Shown in pieces: positions 54,971-64,000 of a stretch of 64,000 nt of DNA. Positions within the stretch are counted from its first letter, which is position 1. Every line of letters starts with the position of its first letter. Source of the DNA: Ypsolopha sequella (taxonomy: Eukaryota > Arthropoda > Insecta > Lepidoptera > Ypsolophidae); NCBI GenBank assembly GCA_934047225.1, contig CAKOHE010000091.1, positions 550,001 to 614,000 of the forward strand, read 5' to 3'. A model generated the notes under the pieces. That model was not told the DNA's origin, made no database searches, and saw nothing but the letters and a program-made list of their open reading frames with translations. Made by a program: the position numbers and the translations under genes.

Positions 54971-55568
54971 TTACATCAACGGTCGTCATACGTGGTATAT
55001 AATATTGTCACTATAGTTACATCAACGGTCGTCATACGTGGTATATAATATTGTCACTATAGTTACATCAACGGTCGTCATACGTGGTATATAATATTGT
55101 CACTATAGTTACATCAACGGTCGTCATACGTGGTATATAATATTGTCACTATAGTTACATCAACGGTCGTCATACGTGGTATATAATATTGTCACTATAG
55201 TTACATCAACGGTCGTCATACGTGGTATATAATATTGTCACTATAGTTACATCAACGGTCGTCATACGTGGTATATAATATTGTCACTATAGTTACATCA
55301 ACGGTCGTCATACGTGGTATATAATATTGTCACTATAGTTACATCAACGGTCGTCATACGTGGTATATAATATTGTCACTATAGTTACATCAACGGTCGT
55401 CATACGTGGTATATAATATTGTCACTATAGTTACATCAACGGTCGTCATACGTGGTATATAATATTGTCACTATAGTTACATCAACGGTCGTCATAGGTG
55501 GTATATAATATTGTCACTATAGTTACATCAACGGTCGTCATACGTGGTATATAATATTGTCACTATAG
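54971..55568 (+). repeat. Minisatellite, 13 x 46 bp
   Basis: Thirteen head-to-tail units beginning TTACATCAACGGTCGTCATA. I noted only one variant base (CATAGG for CATACG near 55495). No spacers, so not a CRISPR array. Each unit carries TATATAATATT. Confidence 0.95.
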
Positions 55569-55904
55569 TTACTATTATTATATAGTTTAGTTATATAATA
55601 TGCCCCGTAATGACATTTTTTCTCTTTAATTCTATTTCCGCCTGCCGAAGCTACCTGGTCGGGGTAGCTGGGTGGTTGGGGCCCCTAGGCTGGCTGGGCC
55701 CCTAGGCCCGGCCCTTGTAGACCTATAGGGGAAATCCGGGGCTGGGGATCGGTCGCAGATTGCACTAACTAGGTTGTTCAGAATCTAATATAGGCAAGGA
55801 CTGACTATGTTTATATTATGTACTTAAATATATATAATGTGAATAAATGGTTATGCTTTACAATAAAACTTCGTCAAATTATGAATTACGGTTTATTTTT
55901 TAGA
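55569..55904. other. Non-coding, with a GC-rich patch
   Basis: 55640-55755 contains a short duplicated segment (GGGGCCCCTAGGC and GGGCCCCTAGGC), foreign to the AT-rich surroundings and probably a repeat remnant. No gene. Confidence 0.5.
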
Positions 55905-57985
55905 ATCAACTAATTTAGTAAAATTTTGATTTCAGATCATCAACATATCACTCGATCAAGTGTTATGTTGGTTACAATACATCATAATACATTACAATAC
56001 ATTCTCAAAACAACAAAATAAGTTAATCAACTATAACCTCGACGCGGGGATGAAAGAAATTATAGTAAGCACCTCGCATGTACACTTGCGTGTTTTATTT
56101 TAACTTTATTATTATTATCCTTTTACAAATATAACAACTTACTCACTAAAGTAAAAAAAACAATAAACTTTTTTAATGCGTTAATACAATAGTATTAATT
56201 GAGAGATTCGCAAAACAACAAAATAAACTATAAACTATATTTTAATTTTTTTTTTAACATATCGCTCGATCAAGCGTTATGTTCTCACAATACATCACAA
56301 TCAGCTAATTTAGTAAAATTTTGATTTCAGACCATCAACATATCACTCGATCAAGTGTGTATGTTCTCACAATACATCATATGGCGCCTTGTCTCAGACA
56401 CTCTGCAGTCCGCTGCCCGCCCTGCCGCGCGTCTGGTCGCAACGATAGAGCGCCATACGCACAACGACTAAATACTATACAAAGTATGCTCGCCTAAATA
56501 TTTATAAATGCGTATATGTATGTATGTACTTACATACCAAAACAAATAACAATATGTAATATGAAGCTGTAATATGTAAATAAATAAATACAAAAACCCT
56601 GAGCACCTCGCATGTACACTTGCGTGTTTTATTTTAACATTATTATTATTATTATGCTTTTACAAATTTAACAACTTACTCACTTAAGTGAAACAACAAT
56701 AAACTTTTTTAATGCATTAATACAATAGTATTGATTTAGAGATTCTCAAAACTACAAAATAAACTATAAACTATATTTTAACTATATTTAATTATTTTTT
56801 TTAACGTATCACTCGATCAAGTGTTATGTTCTCACAATACATCATAATCAGCTAATTTAGTAAAATTTTGATTTCAGACCATCAACATATCACTCGATCA
56901 AGTGTTATGTTCTCACAATACATCATAATCAGCTAATTTAGTAAAATTTTGATTTCAGACCATCAACATATCACTCGATCAAGTGTGTATGTTCTCACAA
57001 TACATCATATGGCGCCTTATCTCAGACACTCGGCAGTCCGCTGCCCGCCCTGCCGCGCGTCTAGTCGCAACGATAGAGCGCCATACGCACAACGACTAAA
57101 TACTATACAAAGTATGCTCGCCTAAATATTTATAAATGCGTATATGTATGTATGTACTTACATACCAAAACAAATAATAATATGTGATATGAAGCTGTAA
57201 TATGTAAATAAAAAAATACAAAAACCTTGAGAGCACCTCGCATGTACACTTGCGTGTTTTATTTTAACATTATTATTATTATGCTTTTACAAATTTAACA
57301 ACTTACTCACTAAAGTGAAACAACAATAAACTTTTTTAATGCATTAATACAATAGTATTGATTTAGAGATTCTCAAAACAACAAAATAAACTATAAACTA
57401 TATTTTAACTATATTTAATTATTTTTTTTAACGTATCACTCGATCAAGTGTTATGTTCTCACAATACATCATAATCAGCTAATTTAGTAAAATTTTGATT
57501 TCAGACCATCAACATATCACTCGATCAAGTGTGTATGTTCTCACAATAAATCATATGGCGCCTTATCTCAGACACTCGGCAGTCCGCTGCCCGCCCTGCC
57601 GCGCGTCTAGTCGCAACGATAGAGCGCCATACGCACAACGACTAAATACTATACAAAGTATGCTCGCCTAAATATTTATAAATGCGTATATGTATGTATG
57701 TACTTACATACCAAAACAAATAATAATATGTGATATGAAGCTGTAATATGTAAATAAAAAAATACAAAAACCTTGAGCACCTCGCATGTACACTTGCGTG
57801 TTTTATTTTAACATTATTATTATTATGCTTTTACAAATTTAACAACTTACTCACTAAAGTGAAAAAACAATAAACTTTTTTAATGCATTAATACAATAGT
57901 ATTGATTGAGAGATTCTCAAAACAACAAAATAAGTTAATCAACTATAACCTCGACGCGGGGATGAAGGAAATTATAGTAACTAAA
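55905..57985 (+). repeat. Tandem array of about 540-bp units with palindromes
   Basis: Anchors such as GCACCTCGCATGTACACTTG recur near 56071, 56603, 57233 and 57777. Units differ by an extra copy of an approximately 80-bp subrepeat in the middle one. Each holds one or more CACTCGATCAAGTG palindromes, a GC-rich core flanked by TATGGCGC and GCGCCATA, and TATGTATGTATG. The flanks (ACCTCGACGCGGGGATGAA) occur on both sides of the array. Non-coding. Confidence 0.85.
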
Positions 57986-58036
57986 GGATGAACTGTCAGC
58001 AGCTTCATTACCTTATTTATATGACGTGCACGGTAT

Positions 58037-59332
58037 CTATACCCCAAGCCACAAATCGAGAGTATCGTTTGACAGACACTACTGTCATTTCCCTGAATAA
58101 TGTGGCCAGATTTATTTCACTAGTGTTTGCATGAAGTGATGGGTTCGATAAATTAATTCGTTCAATAGTATAGAAAAATTACTAAATTCATTAAGTCAAG
58201 AGACAAATTTTACTAATAACAACGTGATTCCAGAAATATAATATGTTGACTAATATAATATTTATGATTAATCAACATGCTTAGCATACGTCCTCCTTGG
58301 AATGGTTTTATTAAACGATTTTATTTAGGTTGCCCTATTTATTTGGGTCAAATCTAATAATTGAAATTTGACCCCCTTCCTGTTGAAATTTGGTACGCAC
58401 CTTTAGTTCTGATAATAATATAATTTAATACATTCGTTGTCATTGTAAATCCAAGATGGCCGGCCCTATAAAATGGCGGATTAAATATTTTTTGACTACT
58501 TCCTCAATATGGATGTCAAATGAAAGGGTTTGATATTTGTTTTTAGAAAAAAATCAAACATTGAGAGAGCTCCAATGAGCCGTTTTCCTTGACAGCTGTC
58601 AGTTGAGTTTCATCAAAATGAACAAGAAGGCGCTAGTTTAGTTAGCGCTAGTAGAAGTTTTCAGAAAACGAAGTGTCAAGTTTATGCAGAGACCATAAAC
58701 AAACTAGAGTTGAGTCAGACTATGGTGTTTGGTACTTTTTCCCGCACATTAAGTTTAAGTTTTGTGAAAGTAGTATTTCTTTCTGGGTAGTATTTAGAAC
58801 ACAAAATGCGTACGTGTGCCGTTGTAGGTTGCAATGATAAAGTACATCACACTTTAGACTTTGAGAAACAAGTGGATTAAAGCAACTAGGGTAGATATTA
58901 AACTAAAAATTGGGCGACATCTACGAAAACATTCATGCTTCTGTTCTGATTATTTCACCATTAACGATTTCAAGGAGAAAAGGCGGTTTTTTTGCACTTA
59001 CGTAATGCAAAAAATCGCTTTTTCTCCCTCTGAGTGGGTGGCAAGAGTTTTAATACGAGTTGCCTCCAACGAACTACTGTAACAGGACCGTTGGTAGCGG
59101 CCCTGTACCTTTTGTTTAAATTAAAACCTATAACTTTTAATAAGATTTATATTTTTGATTTCGATTCATTCGATAAGTTAATTGATTATTTTATGAAACA
59201 AAAATAATTCATTCGTTCACTAAGTGAATGAATTTAATTAATACCTTTAGGACATCTCTATTTATTTTTCGTCGTCATCTGGTATCACAGTAAACGTCAA
59301 ACGATACTCTCGGTTTCTGGCTTGGGATATAG
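58037..59332. mobile_element. TIR element carrying a THAP remnant, about 1.3 kb
   Basis: Inverted repeats at 58037-58073 and 59296-59332 match at roughly 33 of 37 positions (inner end GAGAGTATCGTTTGAC). The interior holds a decayed THAP-finger sequence and an AAATCCAAGATGGCC-type repeat. THAP fingers are the DNA-binding domain of P-element-type transposases, but no transposase catalytic core is present, so it is non-autonomous or a captured gene piece. No clear target duplication. Confidence 0.6.
58806..59080 (+). pseudogene. THAP zinc-finger remnant
   Basis: ATG 58806 gives MRTCAVVGCND, the start of a C2CH THAP finger. The frame is then lost after about 18 codons and the rest continues in another frame (LRNKWIKATRVD, then CFCSDYFTINDF). 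The family pattern CSDHF reads CSDYF here, so the last zinc ligand is also changed. Not functional as it stands. Confidence 0.65.
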
Positions 59333-59467
59333 AGTGATTTGTTCGCTTGTAGCCGTAAAGCACGCCCTACGTGTCACAGATTATCAAAAAATCAAGGTCA
59401 CTTTTATTTGTTTTGGCACTAAAGTATGACACTTATGGAGTTCTTTATATGGTATTTAATCAAAATA

Positions 59468-59512
59468 ATGAAAAACACATATACCAATTTAATTGGTATA
59501 TGTGTTTTTCAT
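59468..59512. repeat. Perfect 45-nt palindrome (22-bp arms, 1-nt centre)
   Basis: Arms 59468-59489 and 59491-59512 are exact inverted copies around T59490. It starts 13 bp beyond the stop codon of the minus-strand gene and would form a very stable hairpin in its 3' UTR. Confidence 0.95.
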
Positions 59513-59525
59513 CCAATTATTTAAA

Positions 59526-60374
59526 TTATTGAGGTAGTGGCTCAAACCCCGGCGGCAGACGCGACGTCGCCGAGCGAACTCCCGCCGCGTGCGGGTTGTT
59601 ACGGGCGGCGGCGGCGAGGGCGCGCTCGATGCCGGTCAGCATATATCGGTGCGCCGTCTCGCCGTCCACCAATATCAGCTTGCGGAACATGACCACGTCG
59701 AGCCGGCGCACGCGCACCACGTCAGACCCTGCGCCCTCCCGCTCGCACCGTGCCAACGTCTCCGTCATGTACCGCCCGGCGAGGAGCGCGTCCAACCGCA
59801 TCACCTTGCGGTACACGTCGCAGTTGAACCGCGGGATACCCACCGTATCCTCCACCACGGGGTGCGGGAAGCTGTGCTCGTGGGACGCGCGGAGCGGAGG
59901 CAGCAGCGGCAGGCGGGTCGTGTACTGCGGCTGGTAGTACACTGGTTGCGGTCGGAAGCAGACGGGCGGGGGGTAGCTCACTCGCGGCGGCGGCTGCTGT
60001 ACGGGTAGACTGGACAGCGACACCTTGTTGGGGAGGACGGGCGGCGCGCTCGGAGCTTCCTCCTCGTCGTCGTCCCTGAGCGTGATGTCCACGGAGGTGC
60101 GTCGCTGGTGGCGGCACAGCGGCTCGAGGGGCGCGGGCGGGTTGTGGGGCGCGGGCGGGTTGCGGGGCGCGGGCGGGTTGCGGGGCGCGGGCGGGTTGCG
60201 GGGCGCGGGCGGGTTGCGGGGCGCGGGCGGGTTGCGGGGCGCCACGTGGCGCGTGTACTCGGGCACGTACTGCAGCGAGATGCCGAACCGCAGGTACTGA
60301 CAGATCTCGCCGTAATTGGGCGTGTCTCCGTCCTCGATCGCGCAGAAGGCCGGCAGGAGGTGCGGCTCCGATGT
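59526..60374 (-). CDS. Last exon of a proline-rich host gene (possibly Tudor-domain protein)
   Basis: 282 codons plus stop. The acceptor (ATATTACAG) lies just upstream at 60375. The exon begins TSEPHLLPAFCAIEDGD, then GEICQYLRFGISLQY, six APRNPP repeats encoded by an 18-bp minisatellite (about 60130-60240), an acidic RDDDEEEAP stretch, a proline/tyrosine-rich segment, and a compact C-terminus ending RLPPGFEPLPQ. The phase matches the exon at 62324-62437. GC content is far above the flanks. Its only clue to function is the Tudor-like wording of the preceding exon. The start of the gene is beyond the window. Confidence 0.8.
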   Translation of the reverse strand, partial: TSEPHLLPAFCAIEDGDTPNYGEICQYLRFGISLQYVPEYTRHVAPRNPPAPRNPPAPRNPPAPRNPPAPRNPPAPHNPPAPLEPLCRHQRRTSVDITLRDDDEEEAPSAPPVLPNKVSLSSLPVQQPPPRVSYPPPVCFRPQPVYYQPQYTTRLPLLPPLRASHEHSFPHPVVEDTVGIPRFNCDVYRKVMRLDALLAGRYMTETLARCEREGAGSDVVRVRRLDVVMFRKLILVDGETAHRYMLTGIERALAAAARNNPHAAGVRSATSRLPPGFEPLPQ

Positions 60375-62323
60375 CTGTAATATTCAACCCGAGGTCATCA
60401 CACAGTACAGGACAGGACGTTAACGTAAAACCGGCGCCTGACATGTGTCCACATATTTGCACACTTCTTCGACGACTTTGTGCACACATTTGGCGCACCT
60501 GCCACACATGCTTCGCAAACTCTTTTCTCCACAGTATGCTGGTAGACAACAAAGGAGATGGACGACGATTTCGTGGACGCAGTGTGATTCATACAAGTGA
60601 CAGTTCTCGCTCTCTACACGATTTTTCGTTCGCCTTGTGTTTGTGTCGTCCAATTTTGTAATCAATAAGAATCTAATTGAATCTTAATAATATTTGACGC
60701 TGATGTACTATAGTTTATTTCATAATAGTAGTTTATGCTACAAGGGCGCAAAGGAATAAATTACGAGGACGATTTAAAATACGAGCGTAGCGAGTGTTTT
60801 AAACGTAACCGAGTAATTTATAGCTTTTAGGCCCGTGTATCATACTACGTTTTTCAATGCATAGTGTGAGGAAATGAAAACAAATACAATATTGTGAACT
60901 TTAAATTATAATTGGCTCAAAAGGACTGTATCCAGAGCCGTTAAACAGTGGAAAAAAAGTATAACATCTATGTTACACAGGAAAGGCTGCAGGTTAGCCA
61001 ACCATTGCAAATGAATTAAAAAAAATAATAATAATAAAGCCCTAGGGCAAAATAATCGACTTTCTGTTCGGTTTTGATGCATAAAAAGTGGGCCTTTACG
61101 AGCACATGCATTGAAAAGAAATAAACGTATATTGAAATGCCTGACGGTTTTATTTCTCGTTCTTTGTAAGACGACACGCAAATATATATCTGCACGACCT
61201 GCTCTGCCATATTCAACAGAAATGTATCGTAATAGAACAAGGCTCGCGCAACTGGTCTTTGCAAATAGGCCAAATAGTGTGGCAGGCTACGCACTTATTT
61301 GAACACATTCCTTTGATGTGCGCTAAAAAACCGATACCGCTCGGCAAAGTGCAAATCTGTGTACAAACTTTGGAACACATAGACAAAGTCTCGTGCCACA
61401 CAGTGTGTCCACTCGAGTGTGCAAATAAGTGGACACATGTTTAGCACCGGCATAACAAGTTGACACGTGGTTGGGTGGACTACTATAGACATAGGTTATA
61501 AAGGTTATATAGGTGACGCGTTTTTCTGGTAAAAGTATCGGATGACGAGGATATTTCCACGAGAAAAACGTTTTTAAATTCCACTTGATACGAGAAGCTG
61601 ATTAAAAATATATATATTTTTTATAAAACAATACAGCACTTACAAAGTATATAACCATGATGTCGATCAAAATATCGATTTTTATGTCCTTTATACAGAG
61701 ATCAAATTATTACGCAAACAAAATTTAAATTAATATTTACAAGGTAATTCAGCGCACTAAAGTTAGGATATGGTAAACTATTTAGTGCACTAGAGTTGAC
61801 TGGTGTCGATTCGATGTAACACGACTTAACTTATTTGACAGGGCTAATGTTATTCTCAGCGTCCTGTCTTTGTCTTTTCGATACAGAGAAAAAAAGACAA
61901 CGTTTAAATTAAGAGTCCTGTCTCAAATAAGTTGTCTCAAATAAATCTTCAAACGCTGAACTGACTGACTTGACAGAAATATCATACACATGTGTGAATA
62001 ATGAAATAGTTCCCAACAAAATTAAAGTGTTATGTAGTTGAATAAAGTTTATTTTTAAAAACGTATTATTTTATTTGGTCGCATATTCAGATGAAACAAG
62101 TTTGGTCATAGACATTTTTTTTTTAATTTTCTGTCTCACACCGTGAAGTCAGCAAAAAGAAAATCATGTCGTGCCACAAGAATGAGTCACATGGCTGACC
62201 CGTAGTAGCATTTAAGACAAATGGTAAGAAATGGCATAGCTTTATCACGTCTTGTCACAAACGTCTTGGGCCCGTGCTCGCCCTGCACTGCAGGTCGAGA
62301 GCGGAGCGCGTGACGTCACGTAC
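60375..62323 (-). other. Intron of the proline-rich gene
   Basis: 1,949 bp between a good donor (CAG|GTACGT) and acceptor (ATTACAG). More than half is a TIR element (60431-61450); the rest is AT-rich with no recognised content. Confidence 0.8.
60431..61450. mobile_element. TIR element, third copy, in the intron
   Basis: Ends CCGGCGCC...CACCGG with inverted repeats matching the elements at 437 and 1877 with several mismatches. About 1,020 bp, longer than the telomeric copies; the middle differs. It lies in an intron of a host gene, so the family also inhabits ordinary chromosome. Confidence 0.75.
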
Positions 62324-62437
62324 CTGCAGCGCGGAGTCTGTGCGTGTGTCCGCGTGCCTGGCCGCCACGAGCTCGTCGTTCAAAGACACGTCGTCCGAGC
62401 CGGACGTGTCCACCAGGTACAGCTCCACGATCGCCTC
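62324..62437 (-). CDS. Internal exon of the same host gene (Tudor-like segment)
   Basis: Exactly 38 codons, phase 0 at both ends: acceptor GTCGGTAG before 62437, donor CAG|GTACGT at 62324/62323. The translation contains VELYLVDTSGSDDV, then LNDELVAARHAD. The pattern V-E-L-Y-L-V-D-T followed by an acidic patch and a hydrophobic helix is what the end of a Tudor domain looks like in TDRD5/TDRD7-type piRNA-pathway proteins. That family name is a guess from one exon; the gene structure itself is well supported. Confidence 0.7.
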
Positions 62438-62751
62438 CTACCGACAACACGGCCATTATATACACGATCACGTTTATATACATTATATACACGATCACCT
62501 TTATACGGACAACAACAACCACATTTATTTACTCAGTAATAGATACCCATTACGGTACCAAAGTCTCGTCAAGTACAACAACTTTTATTTACTGGAAGTT
62601 GCCTAACCTGCAATCTTTCTTTGTGTACCATATATATAATACATTTTATTTCACTGTTGAACGGTTTTGGATAGTCAGTCCTTTTTAGCCAATGTTTAGT
62701 GAATAATAAATACTTAATAACTTAACGATTACTCATGAATACTATGGTCGG

Positions 62752-62868
62752 GATAGCCGACCAGTTTCAACAGATTCAGACTGCCCGACGTGTGAGGCGC
62801 AACGTCGTCGCGTTAGCGTCTTCACTTGTCCAGGAGGCACCCTCATTTGCTGAAACTGGTCGGCTATC
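62752..62868. repeat. Short inverted-repeat element, 117 bp
   Basis: Perfect 18-bp inverted repeats at 62752-62769 and 62851-62868 (GATAGCCGACCAGTTTCA) around 81 bp of GC-richer sequence. Probably a tiny MITE within an intron. Confidence 0.7.
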
Positions 62869-64000
62869 AGTTTGTTCACATTGATAAATATACTTGCCTT
62901 TTTTGTTTGTACTTTTTTACATTTTTCTTTCTGAATTATTTGCATTATGCGTACGATTAACGATTTTATTTAAAAATGTTTTAACCGTTTCTAGAAACTA
63001 CTATTGTGACGCAATAGCTTTCCATTACTGAAGTGAAACCACAAGTGTCCGGACATGAACTGACTTTATTTCTGCTTACCCACATACACATTAACAATAT
63101 ACTACATCTTTCCCTTCTATTTTTTTTTTAGACAGGTATAAAATTTTGCTTAATCTACTAAATTAATAACAAATTTTACACAAATGAATCTTACATTCCA
63201 GTACTCTTGTTTTTAATATATTTATAAATTAAACAATTTTTGACATTTCTGTAAATCTGTGTTACAAATGAACAGGATTTTATGAATATGTAATCTGACT
63301 GACGAAAGAATAATATACAATGTTATTTTATTTTATTTTATTTTTTTATTTTATTTATGAACAAAAATCCACAGCAAATACATAAAATATTAACTAAATA
63401 TTACATCAGCTAATAGTGCCAATTCGCGTAGCTTAATTAAAAAAAGGTTTTTTTTTTAATTTTTTTTTAGAGAATTTACGCGCTTTTAGATCATAGTTTT
63501 CAATATTATGGTATTTAAATTAGTCATTATTTATTTATGATTTTTTAAAGAATTTCCGGATGTTACGTCACATGACTCCTTTTAGGCCTGATACTGAATG
63601 CGGACTTTTGCCTTGCTTGTAAAAAAAAAACTGTCATCCACAGAGTACTATATTGCTACATCTGGCAATAAAAAATCAAACAATAACAACAACGAAACTA
63701 TGTTGAGTGTTACCAACGTCTGCAAAAAAAAACCCTAAACTGTACTTTGTCAGTCACAAGAGGTGCCTATTAATCACGTGACGTATATTTGGCTGAAATT
63801 TAACGCCCTACATCTCGGTTATTAAATTTTAAAAGGCAAATAAACTAGTAGTTCGCCCCGAACTATGAACTCGCGATTCGATCTTGACCGATTTGGCTCG
63901 AACTTAAAAATTCAAATTTAATGACGTTCCGATCAACGATACTCGAGTTATGGTCGGACAAACACACAACAATTCATACATACATACATACATAATTATA
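62869..64000. other. No gene seen; AT-rich
   Basis: Low-complexity T/A tracts (about 63325-63355, 63445-63470) and a terminal (CATA)n run from about 63974. Probably intron of the minus-strand gene. No exon with good splice sites found. Confidence 0.5.

Noticed and set aside
54971..55568. Possible CRISPR array (regular 46-bp repeats)
   Set aside because: Units are head to tail without unique spacers and the window is eukaryotic; it is a minisatellite.
59589..60300. Plus-strand frames rich in glycine/arginine and alternate minus frame rich in Ala/Arg
   Set aside because: These are shadows of the GC-rich proline repeat in the minus-strand exon; the exon phase and splice sites support only one frame.

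Overview
The window is one chromosome end of a moth or butterfly (Lepidoptera), read from the telomere side inward. Every short telomeric tract in the first 34.6 kb reads CCTAA on the + strand, so TTAGG runs toward coordinate 1 and the chromosome tip lies beyond the left edge. TTAGG repeats packed with site-specific R1-clade LINEs of the TRAS and SART type, plus BEL/Pao, THAP-bearing and TIR elements, fit Lepidoptera. No bacterial-type operon, rRNA or CRISPR array is present.

Region 1, 1-36,000: retrotransposon-packed subtelomere. Tracts of 12-53 bp of CCTAA separate nested or truncated LINEs of two families inserted in opposite orientation. The minus-strand, SART-type family joins its poly(A) to GGTTAGG. 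It has one full-length copy (2604-8383; ORF2 intact, ORF1 broken twice) and several 5'-truncated copies. The plus-strand, TRAS-type family joins its poly(A) to CCTAA. Its best copy (8420-15459) has an intact 2,008-codon ORF2 that runs endonuclease, reverse transcriptase, RNase H, a zinc motif, an unrecognised domain and a C-terminal superfamily-1 RNA helicase of plant-virus (tobamovirus-like) type. A second, full-length copy (16292-30301) is broken by a BEL/Pao element, a nonsense codon and an unclassified 690-bp insertion. A third copy is a stub. A fourth (34598-36027) is a diverged relative that still carries the helicase. Copies 1-3 share a 3' hairpin with compensatory base changes.

Region 2, 36,000-54,000: non-telomeric transposon graveyard. 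It holds a DDE transposase exon, LINE RT fragments, and a 13.4-kb element bounded by two 2,540-bp near-identical direct repeats (TG...CA, 4-bp duplication AGTT) with no coding capacity inside. That element resembles a large non-autonomous LTR retrotransposon.

Region 3, 54,000-64,000: ordinary chromosome begins. It contains a first coding exon of an unknown gene (minus), a 13-copy 46-bp minisatellite, an array of about 540-bp repeats rich in a compensated palindrome, a TIR element with a decayed THAP finger, a perfect 45-nt palindrome, and the last two exons of a minus-strand gene that may be a Tudor-domain protein.

The first region works as a telomere-maintenance or parasitic community. Two LINE families use the same TTAGG array in opposite polarity, and one has added a viral-type helicase to its replication protein.
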